Shown: piece after piece, positions 31,287-42,681 of the stretch
Layout of the letters: every line of letters begins with the position of its first letter
Numbering within the stretch: position 1 is the stretch's first letter
Source: Asparagopsis taxiformis
Taxonomy: Eukaryota; Rhodophyta; Florideophyceae; Bonnemaisoniales; Bonnemaisoniaceae
DNA length: 64,000 nt
Direction: 5' to 3'
Assembly: GCA_030407315.1 (NCBI GenBank)
Contig: JALQPE010002123.1
Span: forward strand, 1 to 64,000
Translations under genes and position numbers: made by a program
The notes under the pieces: model-generated
The model's database searches: none
What the model was told of the DNA's origin: nothing
Seen by the model: the letters and a program-made list of their open reading frames with translations, nothing else

Positions 31287-31294
31287 TTTTTATA
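31287..31294 (-). promoter_or_regulatory. TATA box of the 31-kb secreted-protein gene
   Basis: TATAAAAA on the minus strand, about 80 bases before the ATG at 31210, matching copy 1. Confidence 0.65.
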
Positions 31295-32340
31295 TCGTTT
31301 TGAATCGCGCGCTGGGGGTCGCATATGATGATGTTGAACAGTGCCTGTTTTCGCCATCATGACGCGGATGTTTCTACGTATGGAGTCTGTTGCTGCTGCA
31401 ATGTTGGGATATCCATATAACCAGGCGACATGCCAACTCTAGTGTCTGCGCAGGCACAACATTCTTTATAGTCTAACATGCAATGACGCGTGGATTGCAT
31501 TATACTCTAGACATACATTGGTTCGGGGGGTTTGGCATAATATCTAGCCGAGGAGACACACTTCTTTCGGACGAAGGTTTATGATTTAAAATGTCGTCTT
31601 GTGGCCTGGTATGGTTTATAGAATATGCACCGCTCAATGCAACGAGGATGAAGACCGGTTTTTGAATCGCGTGCTGGGTGTCGCCTATGATGATAGCGAA
31701 CAGCGTTTACTTCCAGCCCCTCTAATGGGGACTTTTCTACGAATTGCGACCTACTTGATGTAGCAATGACGTACGGAACGTCTGCATGCGCCCGTGTAGC
31801 CCGCTGCAGCGCCGGGAGGAAAAGCAGGCGGCGGTCATTTTCTCCCCGGTGTTCGAGATACCTTGCCTGCGTAGATCATGCTACGGAGCTTGGCATATCG
31901 CGAGGTGCAACTGTCTCGCATGCAGATGCAGACCGTACGACCTGGTTGTATTTGCTGATGCGGCTCGGAGTCGCATTGCAACATGGACGCAGATCATTGA
32001 CAGCGTGTCATATGCATATCACAGATCGGGCTCTCGCTAATATCAGCAGCCGCAATCGTCCTGCCGCATGGCATGCATCTGGTTATTGGCTTTCGGCATT
32101 GGGGTGATATGGTTCAGTGGGTTGTGGTCTCTTGCGTCGAGATACGCTGTCTCGCGCTTGATGATGTTTATTGGAAAACTTAATTTCTGATAACGGTTGT
32201 CAATGTCTGAATTGGCACTGTTGGATTGTCGTCAGTGCTTGTGCAACGCTTCCGGAACTATGGGGGACTGACGCCGGTTTGTGTACATACGAGACTTGGA
32301 TAGTTGATGGGTTTAGAGATCTATCCATATCGGTAATTCG

Positions 32341-32668
32341 TGTAGTTAATCGTGGTTTGAGTTTTTGTTGAGGTGGTTTTTCCTGCCTCCTTTACTTCTA
32401 CTCTCTGCTACCTGCGTTTAAATACACTCGATATCTCCCTAGCTATGTTTTCTGTTTCATTGACTATGTCCAATTCCCAGCGATAAACAGCTTGCACCGC
32501 CAAAGTTTCCTAGTTAGCCAGTCAAAAAGAAAAGGTCTTCCATTAATTGGGTAGCATTTGGCTGCGCCAAACGGAGTCTTGAGAGGAAATACAGGAAAGA
32601 TGATAATGGGCATAATAGAACCGAATTTGGGATCTCCATTTGAATCGCATTATTTGGAATGCGTGACA
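32341..32668. mobile_element. Solo LTR, 328 bases
   Basis: Begins TGTAGTTAAT, ends GCGTGACA, and is flanked by the direct repeat ATTCG (32336-32340 and 32669-32673). Copy 1 of the duplication has the uninterrupted site GGTAATTCGCATAATG near 24175. TG...CA ends plus a 5-base duplication identify an LTR left after recombination. Confidence 0.85.
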
Positions 32669-32977
32669 ATTCGCATAATGTAGGCGATGGAGCGTTTTGT
32701 GGTCACATGTGATCCTGTGAAATGGACTATCTTTCCGGGTGTCGGGTTATACATATGAATACGAGCCATGTGGAATGGCGTTTCCACGTCGTGATGTAGA
32801 TGATGTGGTTGCGCGAAGTCGAAAGTTCCACACTGCGTATGAATCACATGTTTGTTGAAGTTTCAACGATGTTATCTGCCTCTGGAAAATCTCAGCCACG
32901 TCGTGTCGGCTTCACTCGGTGAGACTTACATTCATCGTTGTATCCTTGACAAGGATTCCTTGTGTGAAAAATGACCG

Positions 32978-33184
32978 ATGAAAAACTCTACCAATGATAT
33001 GGATACAAGTGGTCTGACCACAGCAATCTCGGAATATATACCGGACCGAAACGACCCACTCGACCCGCAACTTCATGTGCATGAATTGTTGGATAAATAC
33101 CTTTATCCTCGTATAACCACTAAGTCACACCGGACATGTGGTTCATTGGTTTTACATGAATCCTTTGCATCCAATCAAGAGTAG
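32978..33184 (+). CDS. Possible small protein, 68 residues
   Basis: Protein-like frame (MKNSTNDMDTSGLTTAISEY, then acidic and Leu/Tyr-rich) at the end of duplication A. Copy 1 keeps the start but has a deletion of about 20 bases and an early stop. No domain recognised; may be chance. Confidence 0.28.
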   Translation: MKNSTNDMDTSGLTTAISEYIPDRNDPLDPQLHVHELLDKYLYPRITTKSHRTCGSLVLHESFASNQE

Positions 33185-35196
33185 AATACCGAACCGTTCG
33201 AAATTATAACAAACTTTAATGCCGGATTATAACCCGCTGCCATCGCCGTGGCACTTGTAGTGCTCCAGATGGAACGAATATATGAATATATCAAAGTTAC
33301 ATCCATGCAATTTACAGATAACGACGCTTTCCCGCTCGTCCGATCGGATACACTATGCCCAACGACCCCGTCGCGTACATCACCACCAACCTCTTCTTCC
33401 TCCCTATATCCTGCGTGTAATACAGCCTTGTTTGCATGCCAAGCATCTACAAGGAGCCGTGTCGTATATGGCTGCACACCCGATGAGGTTGGGCGACACC
33501 CCTGTGGTTCCACAAGTGAGCCACAGACGATAAGGGGATACGCCTTGATGCGCCGCAGAGTATGGCGAAGAGATGAGCCTTGTTATGACGTGACCGCGGT
33601 TGTGAATTGGCTGCCGTGCTGTTTGTTGCTCTGTTGTGATCGATATAATGCCTGGCTGGAGAAAATCGGATTAACTGTTCGTACGGTGTGGCTGCCGTTG
33701 TAAGACGTGCTCGGCCTTCACCGGTTGACATTGTTCATTGTTTATAACCTATGTTGATGCAAAGGGGGGCGATAAAATCGAGTCGATAATGGGTTTTTCT
33801 CCACTGAGGATACACCTTACATCCCCATAGTCTATTTTGTTATCCATGTCAAATATGCAATGCGGCACATTAGAGGAGAATGACGGACTTCACAAGCCGC
33901 GAACGGTATAGAAATGTTTCTACGCTCCGCGAAGGGTGTTCCAAGCGGCGCAAGGTGGTGTATATGTGCGTCAGTTGCAGCAAGGCAAGTAGTTCGAACA
34001 GTCGTTCATTATTTGTTTTATTCGAGCTGGATGCCTGTTTGAAATACTTGTCTTGATGGAATTGTCGCACCGAGTCTTCTGTTCGGACCACAATTAGTCC
34101 TATGTCAAGTTGGAGTTCTCGTTTGACTTTGCGCTATTCTCATCGATGAATATCGATGATTCCTTTCTGGATATGGTGAGATAAATCGCACCCACTAGTG
34201 ATTCAAACTTGGCCTTTGGGCTCACTACGATGAAAGTACATTTGTGCATGTAGGCGACTAGTCACTCGTTGCCTATCGCAAACCAGTACCGGCCATATCT
34301 TCTCTGAATATTGTGTGTTTTCGACTATCTACAGAGTTCATCTTGCTGCAGTACTGGACATTTCTAGGATACGCAATTCGCAGTAATCGCAGCAGTGAAG
34401 CTAATCCCTGTATGCTTTTGAAATCTAGACTTGAATTAATCTTCCAGCTTGTGACGGGCTTTCTATGACCGATATCGGAATGCTTTCGTTTGCTGATATT
34501 CGTGGATTGCGCATTTCTGATGGTACCAATCTTCCCGATTTGTCTACGTCGCTATATAGATAGGTCTACACACATACATATCTTTCTTTGAATGTCAGTC
34601 AGATGCAATGACTGCTCGAAATGAAATTGGTCACCGATACATCCCCTCCAGGAAAACAACTCATTCCTACGTGAGAATCTTACTGTAGCCCTACTCGTCC
34701 TGAAAGTCTGCAAACTTGAACGAGACTTCAGTTCCATGAGAGCCGTGAATTTCGAATAAATTTTATGAGAAAATATACTTATCCTCTCTCGTCAACGTAG
34801 TCGGATCTTAATTTCATTGCTGTCTAGAGATCGGCGGCCGTTTTTGACAGGCTGTCCTAAAGTACCATTCTGATAGGAGTAGTGTGATCTCAAGCCAAGA
34901 GATCATACTGCCGGTGTGATGGTAGCGACAGACTGTCGCGCATCCTGGAGGAATCCGAATCCCCAGAGTGGAGAAACAACTAGACAAAAACCTTCCAATC
35001 ATGTCTAGACAAGTACTCTCCTGTCGCAAACGTACAAGTGTTTCCTAATCTTTTTCTGTTCCCCCGTCGTACGCTTTTTTGGACAAGGTATAAAATTCGA
35101 TTTAAAATCCAAAATCAATTTATGGCCCCCGAAAACTAACGAAAATAAAGGCAGACCTAAAAGGCAGCTGTCCACAACTAAAATGGAAAGAGCTCA
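33185..35196. other. Intergenic, no convincing gene
   Basis: Several short frames (for example 33870-34091 minus, 73 codons) without domain or context support. No repeat shared with the rest of the window. Confidence 0.4.
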
Positions 35197-36351
35197 TTAG
35201 GAGGCGTGCGGTCCATTAAGACTAACTATAATGTTGAACCCCAAATTGCAATTACCAACCACGGTGAAATCCACGCCAGCAATGCGACAGCCCCATTTGC
35301 GCAACATAATCTCGGCGCAAACATCGATCGCGGTGCCTCGGAATACATCACGTCCAAGGAACGCCGAATTGCCGAAAGCAACGTCATTCGGGTCCATGAA
35401 TCTACCAAACAACGGCGCAATAGCCTCTGATCGATCCGCAAGAATCCCCGTCTGTGCCGCATCGAGCAAATCCTTCGTATACTCCACATTGATCTGCAAA
35501 TCGCGCCGATTTCCCGCGCGCAAATGTCCCGTCACAATCTGATCAAAGTCCAACCGTAGAATGGCCTCCTGCGCATTCAGATAGTCTTTCACGCTGTCCG
35601 CCCCACCCAGGAGTGGTAGTGGTGCGTACAGCGGGAATAAAACATCGACAAACATCACAATGCCATCACCGTCACCAGACCGTCGAACCAGCGTTACAAC
35701 ATCCCCATCCGTATGCCCCGGCATCATGCTCAATTCCAACTCAAGTCCCCGTCGTAACCGAATCTTCCTCCCATTCTCGCCGACAATTCTGTCCGGGGCG
35801 GCGCAAGCGGCACCGTGCATTCAGCCAGTTGTTTCCGCGTCGTTTCAGATCCCCACACACGGACGCGCAGATGCGGGAATTTGGCGGTGAAAGTCGATGA
35901 AGAACTGAGTGTGGGGCCGATATGATCGATATGGAAATGCGAATACACAATGTCGAATCGTCGCGGCTGCACATCTCCAATGAGAATTCCAGCCGCCTGT
36001 GTCAGACGCGTCATGCTTCCTGTCGGGAGACGCGATCCAGGAGAGTCGGGAAGATCGACAAATGCGAATCGTGTGCCAGATTTAATCATGAGCGTGGTGA
36101 AAAAACCGTCATAGTATTGGTACACATCGCGACGAAGTTCTGTCAGTGTGAATCCCTCCTCGCCGACCGGGATGTTACGCGCCTCCGCGGGAATGGCAGG
36201 ATGGGACAGGACTGCCCCGCCGCTGCGAGTGGGAGACAGGTCTCCAGTGCGGTGAGACATTGCTGGGAACGGGGGAGGGTCTCGCGGAGAGAGGGCTGGC
36301 TTGATGCGAGGATGAGGTGAGAGAGAGGAGAATGAGGGTTGAGATGGTCAT
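35197..36351 (-). pseudogene. Secreted metallo-beta-lactamase-fold hydrolase, frameshifted
   Basis: The ATG at 36351 has a good context (CCACCATGA) and gives a signal-peptide-like MTISTLILLSLTSSSHQA. The frame then changes before 36260. The frame 35730-36260 carries the zinc motif HFHIDH (HXHXDH) after a beta-lactamase-like strand; after another one-base change in a CCCC run near 35800, the frame 35197-35820 carries the next ligands (PGHTDGD, TGHLRAG). Metallo-beta-lactamase-fold proteins hydrolyse esters, lactones or thioesters; the substrate cannot be told. Closest in general layout to secreted bacterial and fungal lactonase-like members. Two breaks make it a probable pseudogene. Confidence 0.75.
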
Positions 36352-36399
36352 GGTGGCTGTGGGTTGTGTTGATGTAGGTTTTCAAAGGACATGGATGGG

Positions 36400-36407
36400 C
36401 TTTTAAA
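36400..36407 (-). promoter_or_regulatory. TATA-like box of the metallo-beta-lactamase gene
   Basis: CTTTAAAAG on the minus strand, about 50 bases before the ATG at 36351. Confidence 0.45.
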
Positions 36408-37785
36408 GGGAAGAAAGGAGGATGAGACGGTTCGTATCACGTAAGGTTTTTGCGAGTGAAGGGTTTGGTGTGCTCGGAAAGAGTGTACAGATGGGATGGA
36501 AGCAGATGTAGAGATAGAGCTGAGGAGATGGTTTTTGCTCGTGGGACCTTGGTATGACGCGGTGAAGGAAAGGTTTTTTCTCCCACAGATATGCAATTGA
36601 TGGGATATTACACAGTCATTGATAGCATCGAAGGCAGAGTGGTAACTGGAAGATGGATCCATCGATTTGATTCGTCTGAGTACACATGCATGCCAAGTCT
36701 CATACCAACGTTTGAGATTTCGCCACTGAGTTTCCCATACGCTTTCAGTACATGTGTGTCGAATAGACGGCTGGGTTTTCAGCGGTTCACATGACTGGCA
36801 CGAGCCCATACACGTGCCTCTACCCGACGAATATTCACATATGATATAGAACTGGACAAACATCATCTACGCGGAATTTCGAAAGGAAGCAACTGTAGTG
36901 CATGGTATGCACACCAAGCATCGGTCATCACTGTCCGTCTACGCGGATGTGCACACAAGTTCATGGCTGCGTGTATGCTTCCACCAGGTAGTGATTGGAT
37001 GTTGCGACATATCGCCGTGGACATTTCACCCTTCGCGTCGTTTCTGTGGAATGAAGACGATCGCAATGCGACGAGTTTGAGGTTTTAATTGCTACGTGCC
37101 GGATCATTTATGGACTTGTCGTTAAATTCTGACGCACTGTTTTTTTTTGAACGATCATTCGTCCCCGCCCGGCCTGTAATGACTTTTGTCATACGTTTGC
37201 GAAAGTGTCCACCGGTACCTCGTGAAGACAAGCTGTCCTTGTGTTACGCATGGTTGTGGCAATGGTCACACGTGGGGAGAGATGTGTTTAATGGGTGCTC
37301 GGGTTGCGGTAATTGTGGAGTTGAGAAATCAATTGGTAATGGTAATGTGCAGTACGGAGTAATCGAATTTATTTCCTTGACCAAGTACACTTTCTGACTT
37401 GGCATCGTCGTAGTGGACGGTTAGCAGGTGGACAACGGGTCTAGAGGTTCTTTGCAATCGTGGAGATCTGATCAGTCAAATGTGAACGAAGGAAACAAGA
37501 TGTGTTACATTTCCGACCATCTCGAAGTCAGCGATCATGAGCACTGTTCATAGTGCTTTCAATCCTAGGGACCCCTACAATACCATGATATCCTCAGCAT
37601 TTTTGTGACAATATGCCATTAACACTGCAATGCACGAGCAACAGCGATACGAGTTACGAAACATTCGCAATTTATTGATGACGCATACCAATCAACCTAA
37701 CTAAGCACTAATCAAGAAGCTCAATCTCCTAAGCACGAAAACAAATCGCATCCCAGGCAAATTAATCTTCACAACCTCACGAAGT
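36408..37785. other. Intergenic, no convincing gene
   Basis: Short frames only, none with a signal peptide, domain or paralogue in the window. Confidence 0.4.
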
Positions 37786-38075
37786 CTCACCAATGACAGG
37801 CTGAGGAAATGGCGTTGGAGTGTCTGTGGAAAGATACTTCGGTGTGCATCGAAAGCCGCGCCCAGGGGGACCAGAACTTGGCGAAATACACAACTCTGCA
37901 GCTTCGACTTTTGGCACATGGTCGAGAACATGCAAACTGCGCCGCTTTGAAAGAAATACATCCGGTTGGACACCCTTTACAGATGGGCGGCGAGATAGAA
38001 TCGAGAGATGGTTCCTGATGATAAGACCAGTGCCCCCAGGACGAGAAGCAGTATTGCCAATGGACGCACTGCCAT
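37786..38075 (-). pseudogene. Secreted cysteine-rich protein X, frameshifted
   Basis: The ATG at 38075 opens a textbook signal peptide (MAVRPLAILLLVLGALVLSS) that stops after 32 codons. In the +1 frame a cysteine-rich segment follows, with spacing CX2CX3CX9CX3CX5C (ICKGCPTGC, CSRPCAKSRSC), ending SSACHW-stop at 37786. The same spacing recurs in gene Y at 40020, which argues for this frame. Two further frames are also open here, so the exact mature protein is not certain. TATATATA lies 107 bases upstream. Likely exported before it was broken. Confidence 0.5.
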
Positions 38076-38181
38076 CTTCAATGTGAGGATTTTTTTTCGT
38101 GATTCACAGTTGATGTTTGATGCTGTGAAGGATGTTGTTGATGGGTGTGAAGATCATCAAATGTTTTCCAGGAGCACGACG

Positions 38182-38190
38182 TTATATATA
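38182..38190 (-). promoter_or_regulatory. TATA box of gene X
   Basis: TATATATAA on the minus strand, about 107 bases before the ATG at 38075. Confidence 0.55.
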
Positions 38191-39195
38191 CTGTTTAGCT
38201 GATGTGTTGGCGTATCCGTGCGTGCTATATCTATAGAGTGGACACGCCGCGTGCAGACATGAGATTCCATAAGGGATTAATGGATTGCAGTATGATCTGA
38301 AATATATTTTTCTGGGCGGAGTTTAATCTATGGTACGGAGGAGAGATGTAACAATATGAGTTTCATGTTTGGTTATATCGTTGTATAGATTATTGCAGCC
38401 TATATGCGCATGCCATGATGGTATGGTATGTCGGAGACGAAACACGCGAGTCTGTCATGGTGACGCAGTTGTTCAGTACAATGGTGCATTGGATTTCTTG
38501 GTCCTGGTGTGGTGGCGTATGCATCACCGTTCTCTCTTGGCGGGAGCATTGAATAAGACGGCGTATTGATAGACAACGGTCTATTTACATTCATCATCAC
38601 ACAACTTGCGCTGTGTCAGTATGAAATGGTGTATATGGAGTAGAAATATTCGGAATACGGATCGCGATCTTAACAGAGATGAAGCAAGGACGCGTCGATC
38701 ACAGCTTTTCAATCTAGAATGTTCCTGCCGTGACCGTGATGATACGTATCTGTGTAGCAGTGTGCTTACCACGAATAACAGTTTCCTATCACCGTAAGAT
38801 CCGACACGATTGCTTGCCGTTCGCTTCACGCAATTCAGTCCAAAACGCAGCAATCGTCTTCCTCACAGGCAGAACAACTCTGGTACTTGATCGCGGTAGA
38901 GCGACGGCGATGCAGAGACACACGAAATCAGGGATACAGATGTCTCTCGGCATCCTTCCCTGACGACTGGAATCCGGACAAGGGCGACATGGTCTCGAGC
39001 TCTGGATCAAACCCTTAAATTACCGTGACATTTATTTTTCTCTCGTGTGGTCACTGGATTCAATATTTGTGGTCCTGTTCCACTCTTCGTGGACCGGTGT
39101 GCTCGCGACAGTCTGTCCTTACCCATGTCTGCCAATGGTTGCTGCTCATTAGAGTTCAGTACGCGTAGTGTCAACCCCGAAGGAAAAGCTGGAGA
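38191..39195. other. Intergenic, no convincing gene
   Basis: Short open frames on both strands; nothing recognised. Confidence 0.4.
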
Positions 39196-39267
39196 GCATC
39201 CGATGAGAGTTGAACACACGACCTGCTGTCTCGTAGTCAGACGTTCAGGCCGCCGAGCCGCACCCAG
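39196..39267 (-). pseudogene. tRNA-Arg(ACG)-derived sequence
   Basis: Read on the minus strand, 72 bases line up with standard tRNA numbering: D-stem GCTC/GAAC, GG in the D-loop, T33-ACG-A37 anticodon, and TTCAA at 54-58. Box A (CGGCTCGGCGG) and box B (TGTTCAACTCT) are close to consensus. The anticodon region resembles known Arg-ACG tRNAs (TCTGACTACG). The acceptor stem barely pairs and three other stems have mismatches, so it is a tRNA pseudogene or the head of a tRNA-derived SINE. Confidence 0.65.
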
Positions 39268-40019
39268 TCGTTGATGTATCATAAATCCTCGTAAAATTCA
39301 AGACGGGGCGACGGACTGATCTTGTGGATCACGTAACCACCTAGAAGGGACAAACAAGTGCCCGATAGTCAGTTCTTGTTACAAGTGGATGAATGAAAAC
39401 ATTGTATAACCAGAGAAACGCCTTCAATGATGTTGATATTCCCGCGGCGGCGGCTCGGGATGTGACAGAGGTCTGTGGAAAAGACACCAGTAACCGCGAA
39501 CTGGAGAAAATACACCAGGCCTGTATGTTATAGGTTTCTTAGTTCGGAAGAGCAGCGAGTCATAAACAAGTACTGTGTATCGTAGAGATAGTTCTATTTT
39601 TGCAGACTCTGCGTTGCTGATCATTACGATGAAGTGCTGGTCTCTTCGGCGCCATTTCTCAAAATTCAGATTTGTTCATATCCCAGCTTGAGCAAAGTTT
39701 ATTCGATTCTATCCTGTGATTTCGTTACCTGTCTATATCTTCCTTCCTCAAGCAGCGAATATCTCCATGTTCAGCAGAGGCACTTGAACCACGCATCATA
39801 AGCAATTCTGTGGACTCCCAACAAATTCATGCCATAGCCGTGGCGAAAAGAGAGTGATCATTGGCCCCGAATCCTATTTCTAATCTCTAAACCCCACATT
39901 CAAGCGTTGCACGAGGCAACTATCATCACACCAAATACAAATGTTCTCCATTAACAAATGACAGCAAGTCATAGATAATCTACTATTCTTCTCTAGCTGC
40001 GTACTCTCGCAGCATGTGT
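39268..40019. other. Intergenic, no gene seen
   Basis: Nothing recognised apart from low-quality short frames. Confidence 0.4.
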
Positions 40020-40333
40020 TCATCGGCAAATTCTCAACCTATGTGGTGGAATCCCAGGTGGACCATGTACAGGGGGGAATCCTGGCGGAACACATTTGAA
40101 ACGTAACCTGAGAGGGCATCCTCGAACTGGACGTACTCTGCATCGTCTGCGCCGGGCACATGGCGTTCGACACAGCCGTAAAGCCTTTCGTCGAGTCGTA
40201 CACGCACTTGGACAACATGGACAAATACGTGGCACTTGTATCGGTGCCGGTGGTGTTTGCTGCGAATGAACCGGTGGGGACATGAGCACGGTTACCGCGA
40301 ATAAATGAGAGCGACGTAGCTGCGGAATTTCAT
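40020..40333 (-). pseudogene. Secreted cysteine-rich protein Y, frameshifted relative of X
   Basis: The ATG at 40333 starts MKFRSYVALI; the hydrophobic core of the signal peptide continues only in another frame (LFAVTVLMSPPVHSQ), then PRICPCCPSAC, CRTPCARRRRC with spacing CX2CX3CX9CX3CX5C, the same as X. DNA similarity to X is visible across this segment. The mature part is Arg/Pro-rich. The frame offset differs from that in X, so the two breaks are independent. The other two frames are also open, and one ends in a protein-like VQFEDALSGYVSNVF, which leaves doubt about the true frame. Confidence 0.45.
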
Positions 40334-40436
40334 CTTGGAATGAGCAACAGTACCGAACCAGACGTACACCTTTTGTGGCACGATTGAGGGTTGAAGTGAG
40401 AGGGTTTCTCGGTCTCTTCCGGATCAACAGATCTCA

Positions 40437-40443
40437 TTATATA
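40437..40443 (-). promoter_or_regulatory. TATA box of gene Y
   Basis: TATATAA on the minus strand, about 105 bases before the ATG at 40333, the same spacing as for X. Confidence 0.55.
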
Positions 40444-41869
40444 GGCAAATGTGATGTTGCAGACGAGCTCTTTGTATGGGACTCGTTATTCGCAGCCCAG
40501 AAAGAATATCTAGGGATTGGATTGAAAGCGTATCCGTGAATGCCATCGGGAAACGTGAGTTTATCAAAAATGTCAGAGCGGGATCTCTTTCGGGGTGTTT
40601 TTTGTGGTTGCTGTGGCACGACAGAGTTGGCGACAAGGGAATGGGTGGTGGCCAGATAGTAGAGTCGAATCTGAAAATACAACATGTCTCATCGCAGCTT
40701 GCGTCCATGGTTCCATCTCTCCCGAAATTTGTGTACTCCACTACGGTAATTTGGTGCCTTTCTGGTGTGTCACTATTTTGTTCATGTCATGAAATAGAAA
40801 TGTCGTACACATTGTTTCTGCAGGATTCTATTGCCCAACGCAGCCTAGGTTATAATAAGTTTCAGTTCATCCGCACAACAGTGACGACGATTTGTACGAA
40901 GCTCTCACACACCTCACCAGCCCGAGGTTGATGTCTAAGCACAAAAAAACACTGTAAAAGTAAGCTGCTTGTGTCTTCCATTAACCTACCACAAGTTGAG
41001 ATTCTCAACCCATACTGCACTCCCTGTCAATTACAAAAATCGTGAATACACATGGATGTACTCGTGAGCGCCTGAACTGGATAGACGTCTAGGGCGCGGA
41101 AATTATACCGTGATAGACGACACTAAAGTTTGGTGGGAAAGCATGACGAATTGTTTCCCCACCTTCAGACAGACGATGAATTGAAAGGGCGGCACATCAC
41201 GAGTGTTGGAGTCTACAACTAACTATTGTGGAACGGTTTCCTAGCATGGATGGTAGCGATTGGTCCAAGTCACTTCTAGATGTGTACGTCTCTTTGGCGG
41301 CAATTGCGGTCCGGATTCGCGGTCAGAATCGAGAACACGAAGTCCAGCGAAAAGATCTGCGAATGTAGTTCTGAATTCATTGGCAGAGCAAGGAAGTAAT
41401 ATCATTACTGGACACCCTTGCCATTCATGACAAGTGTGCCAATTAAAATGGGCATTTAGGGAAAATTAGTCAGATAATCGATCTGAGTTCAGTCATCGAA
41501 AAATCACAATTAAATGGACCAATTAAATCCCACAAATCCATCAAAGTCGCTGACGTCATATCAGTTGCTGTCACAGCGATCTTCTCGCCGAGCCGACATG
41601 ACGCTGCATATCCCAACGGTCCGGTTCTCGTCCCCAGGCAGCATTGATGTGCATGGGAAGACGCAGAGAAAATCATTCATGACGTTTCATGGCCGCGACA
41701 CCACCCCCACATCATCGCTCAATTTCGCCTCTACAAGCATCCATAACGACCGCTTGCAGAGCATTACTGCACTGACCGCCGTTGAACCAACGTGTGCGAG
41801 AAACACCAGCAAACCTTGCATGCATCCAGCAACGACACATTACACAACCGGCCGTGCAACCAAATGACA
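40444..41869. other. Mostly intergenic, possible decayed coding DNA after 41500
   Basis: 41514-41867 reads like protein in alternating plus-strand frames (for example AEKIIHDVSWPRHHPHIIAQ without a start), suggesting an eroded gene, but no frame or family can be fixed. Confidence 0.3.
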
Positions 41870-41935
41870 TAATCTACAACGCCCCATAATCAGACCTCAT
41901 GCGGCGGCGACGATCTTCCCAAGCGGCGCGCAAAC

Positions 41936-42149
41936 ATGACGGAAGACGACATCGTCGTCGATATCTACGGACGCAATTACATTCACATGATACAACTCGA
42001 GGCGTCTGACACTGACGGAGTGGCAACACGCTTCGACATGAAAGGCAGGCGCCGATGTGGCAGATGCACTGCCTGGCGACGAAGAGTTTCAGAAGGGATG
42101 CGACGCAGTCGCGCGCTGGATCATGCAGAAGATTTGTGCAAGGGCGTGA
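41936..42149 (+). pseudogene. Small acidic protein, one frameshift
   Basis: MTEDDIVVDIYGRNYIHMIQ leads to FDMKG, after which the protein-like reading ADVADALPGDEEFQKGCDAV continues in a neighbouring frame to a stop at 42147-42149. One indel near 42048 accounts for this. A VDIYG motif also occurs in the duplicated block near 62285, in the frame that reads VDVDIYGCKSSEIL. No domain recognised. Confidence 0.4.
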
Positions 42150-42681
42150 TGGCTTGCAGGCGGGCTTTGAAGCTTCGAGAACGGGATGTGCTGAATTGAG
42201 CTATGAGCGTCAGTTGGAGCGAGTGGACTTGGTTGGGTACGCGCAGCGGCTGGAGTGCCAAGCTGGCACTGCGCTGCGCCGGCCACGTCGACCGCTGGCA
42301 GTGCCAGTTTTCTAGAGATGTAGAAATATTTTTGGAAGAACTGAAACAATTTGTAAATTTGATATTTTTATATTATTTTGGTTTGTTGAGATGAGTTTTT
42401 CTCGGTTCTATTCTGAGATAGTCGTGAAATTTTTCAGAGTTGAAAACCTGATGAATTACATGACTGAATCGAGTGCAGAAGGCAATGATTTGTATACACG
42501 TCATTTTCCTGTCCACGTATCATACACGTTAGTATCATGGCGTCCAGCGGTTCCTGCAAACTCAGCGCCGTGTTTCCAATTTGCGACAGAAACTGTGTTT
42601 CTGACCAAACGGGTCGAAAACAGACTTCTCCATTGGCGTACGCACAACTTGTAAATCTTCCTTCATCCGCCCTCCCCCACT

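Larger units (their letters stand above)
30698..33064 (+). repeat. Segmental duplication A, copy 2
   Basis: Related to 10975-12430 plus 24105-24540. It holds the intact secreted-protein gene and a solo LTR at 32341-32668 that copy 1 lacks. Flanking noncoding DNA is roughly 90 percent identical where I compared it. Confidence 0.88.

Noticed and set aside
34890..34925. Small inverted repeat (GTGATCTCAAG / AGAGATCATAC)
   Set aside because: Imperfect and short; expected by chance in 64 kb.
39047..39274. 75-codon cysteine-containing ORF as a secreted peptide
   Set aside because: No signal peptide or TATA box, and it overlaps the tRNA-derived sequence on the other strand.
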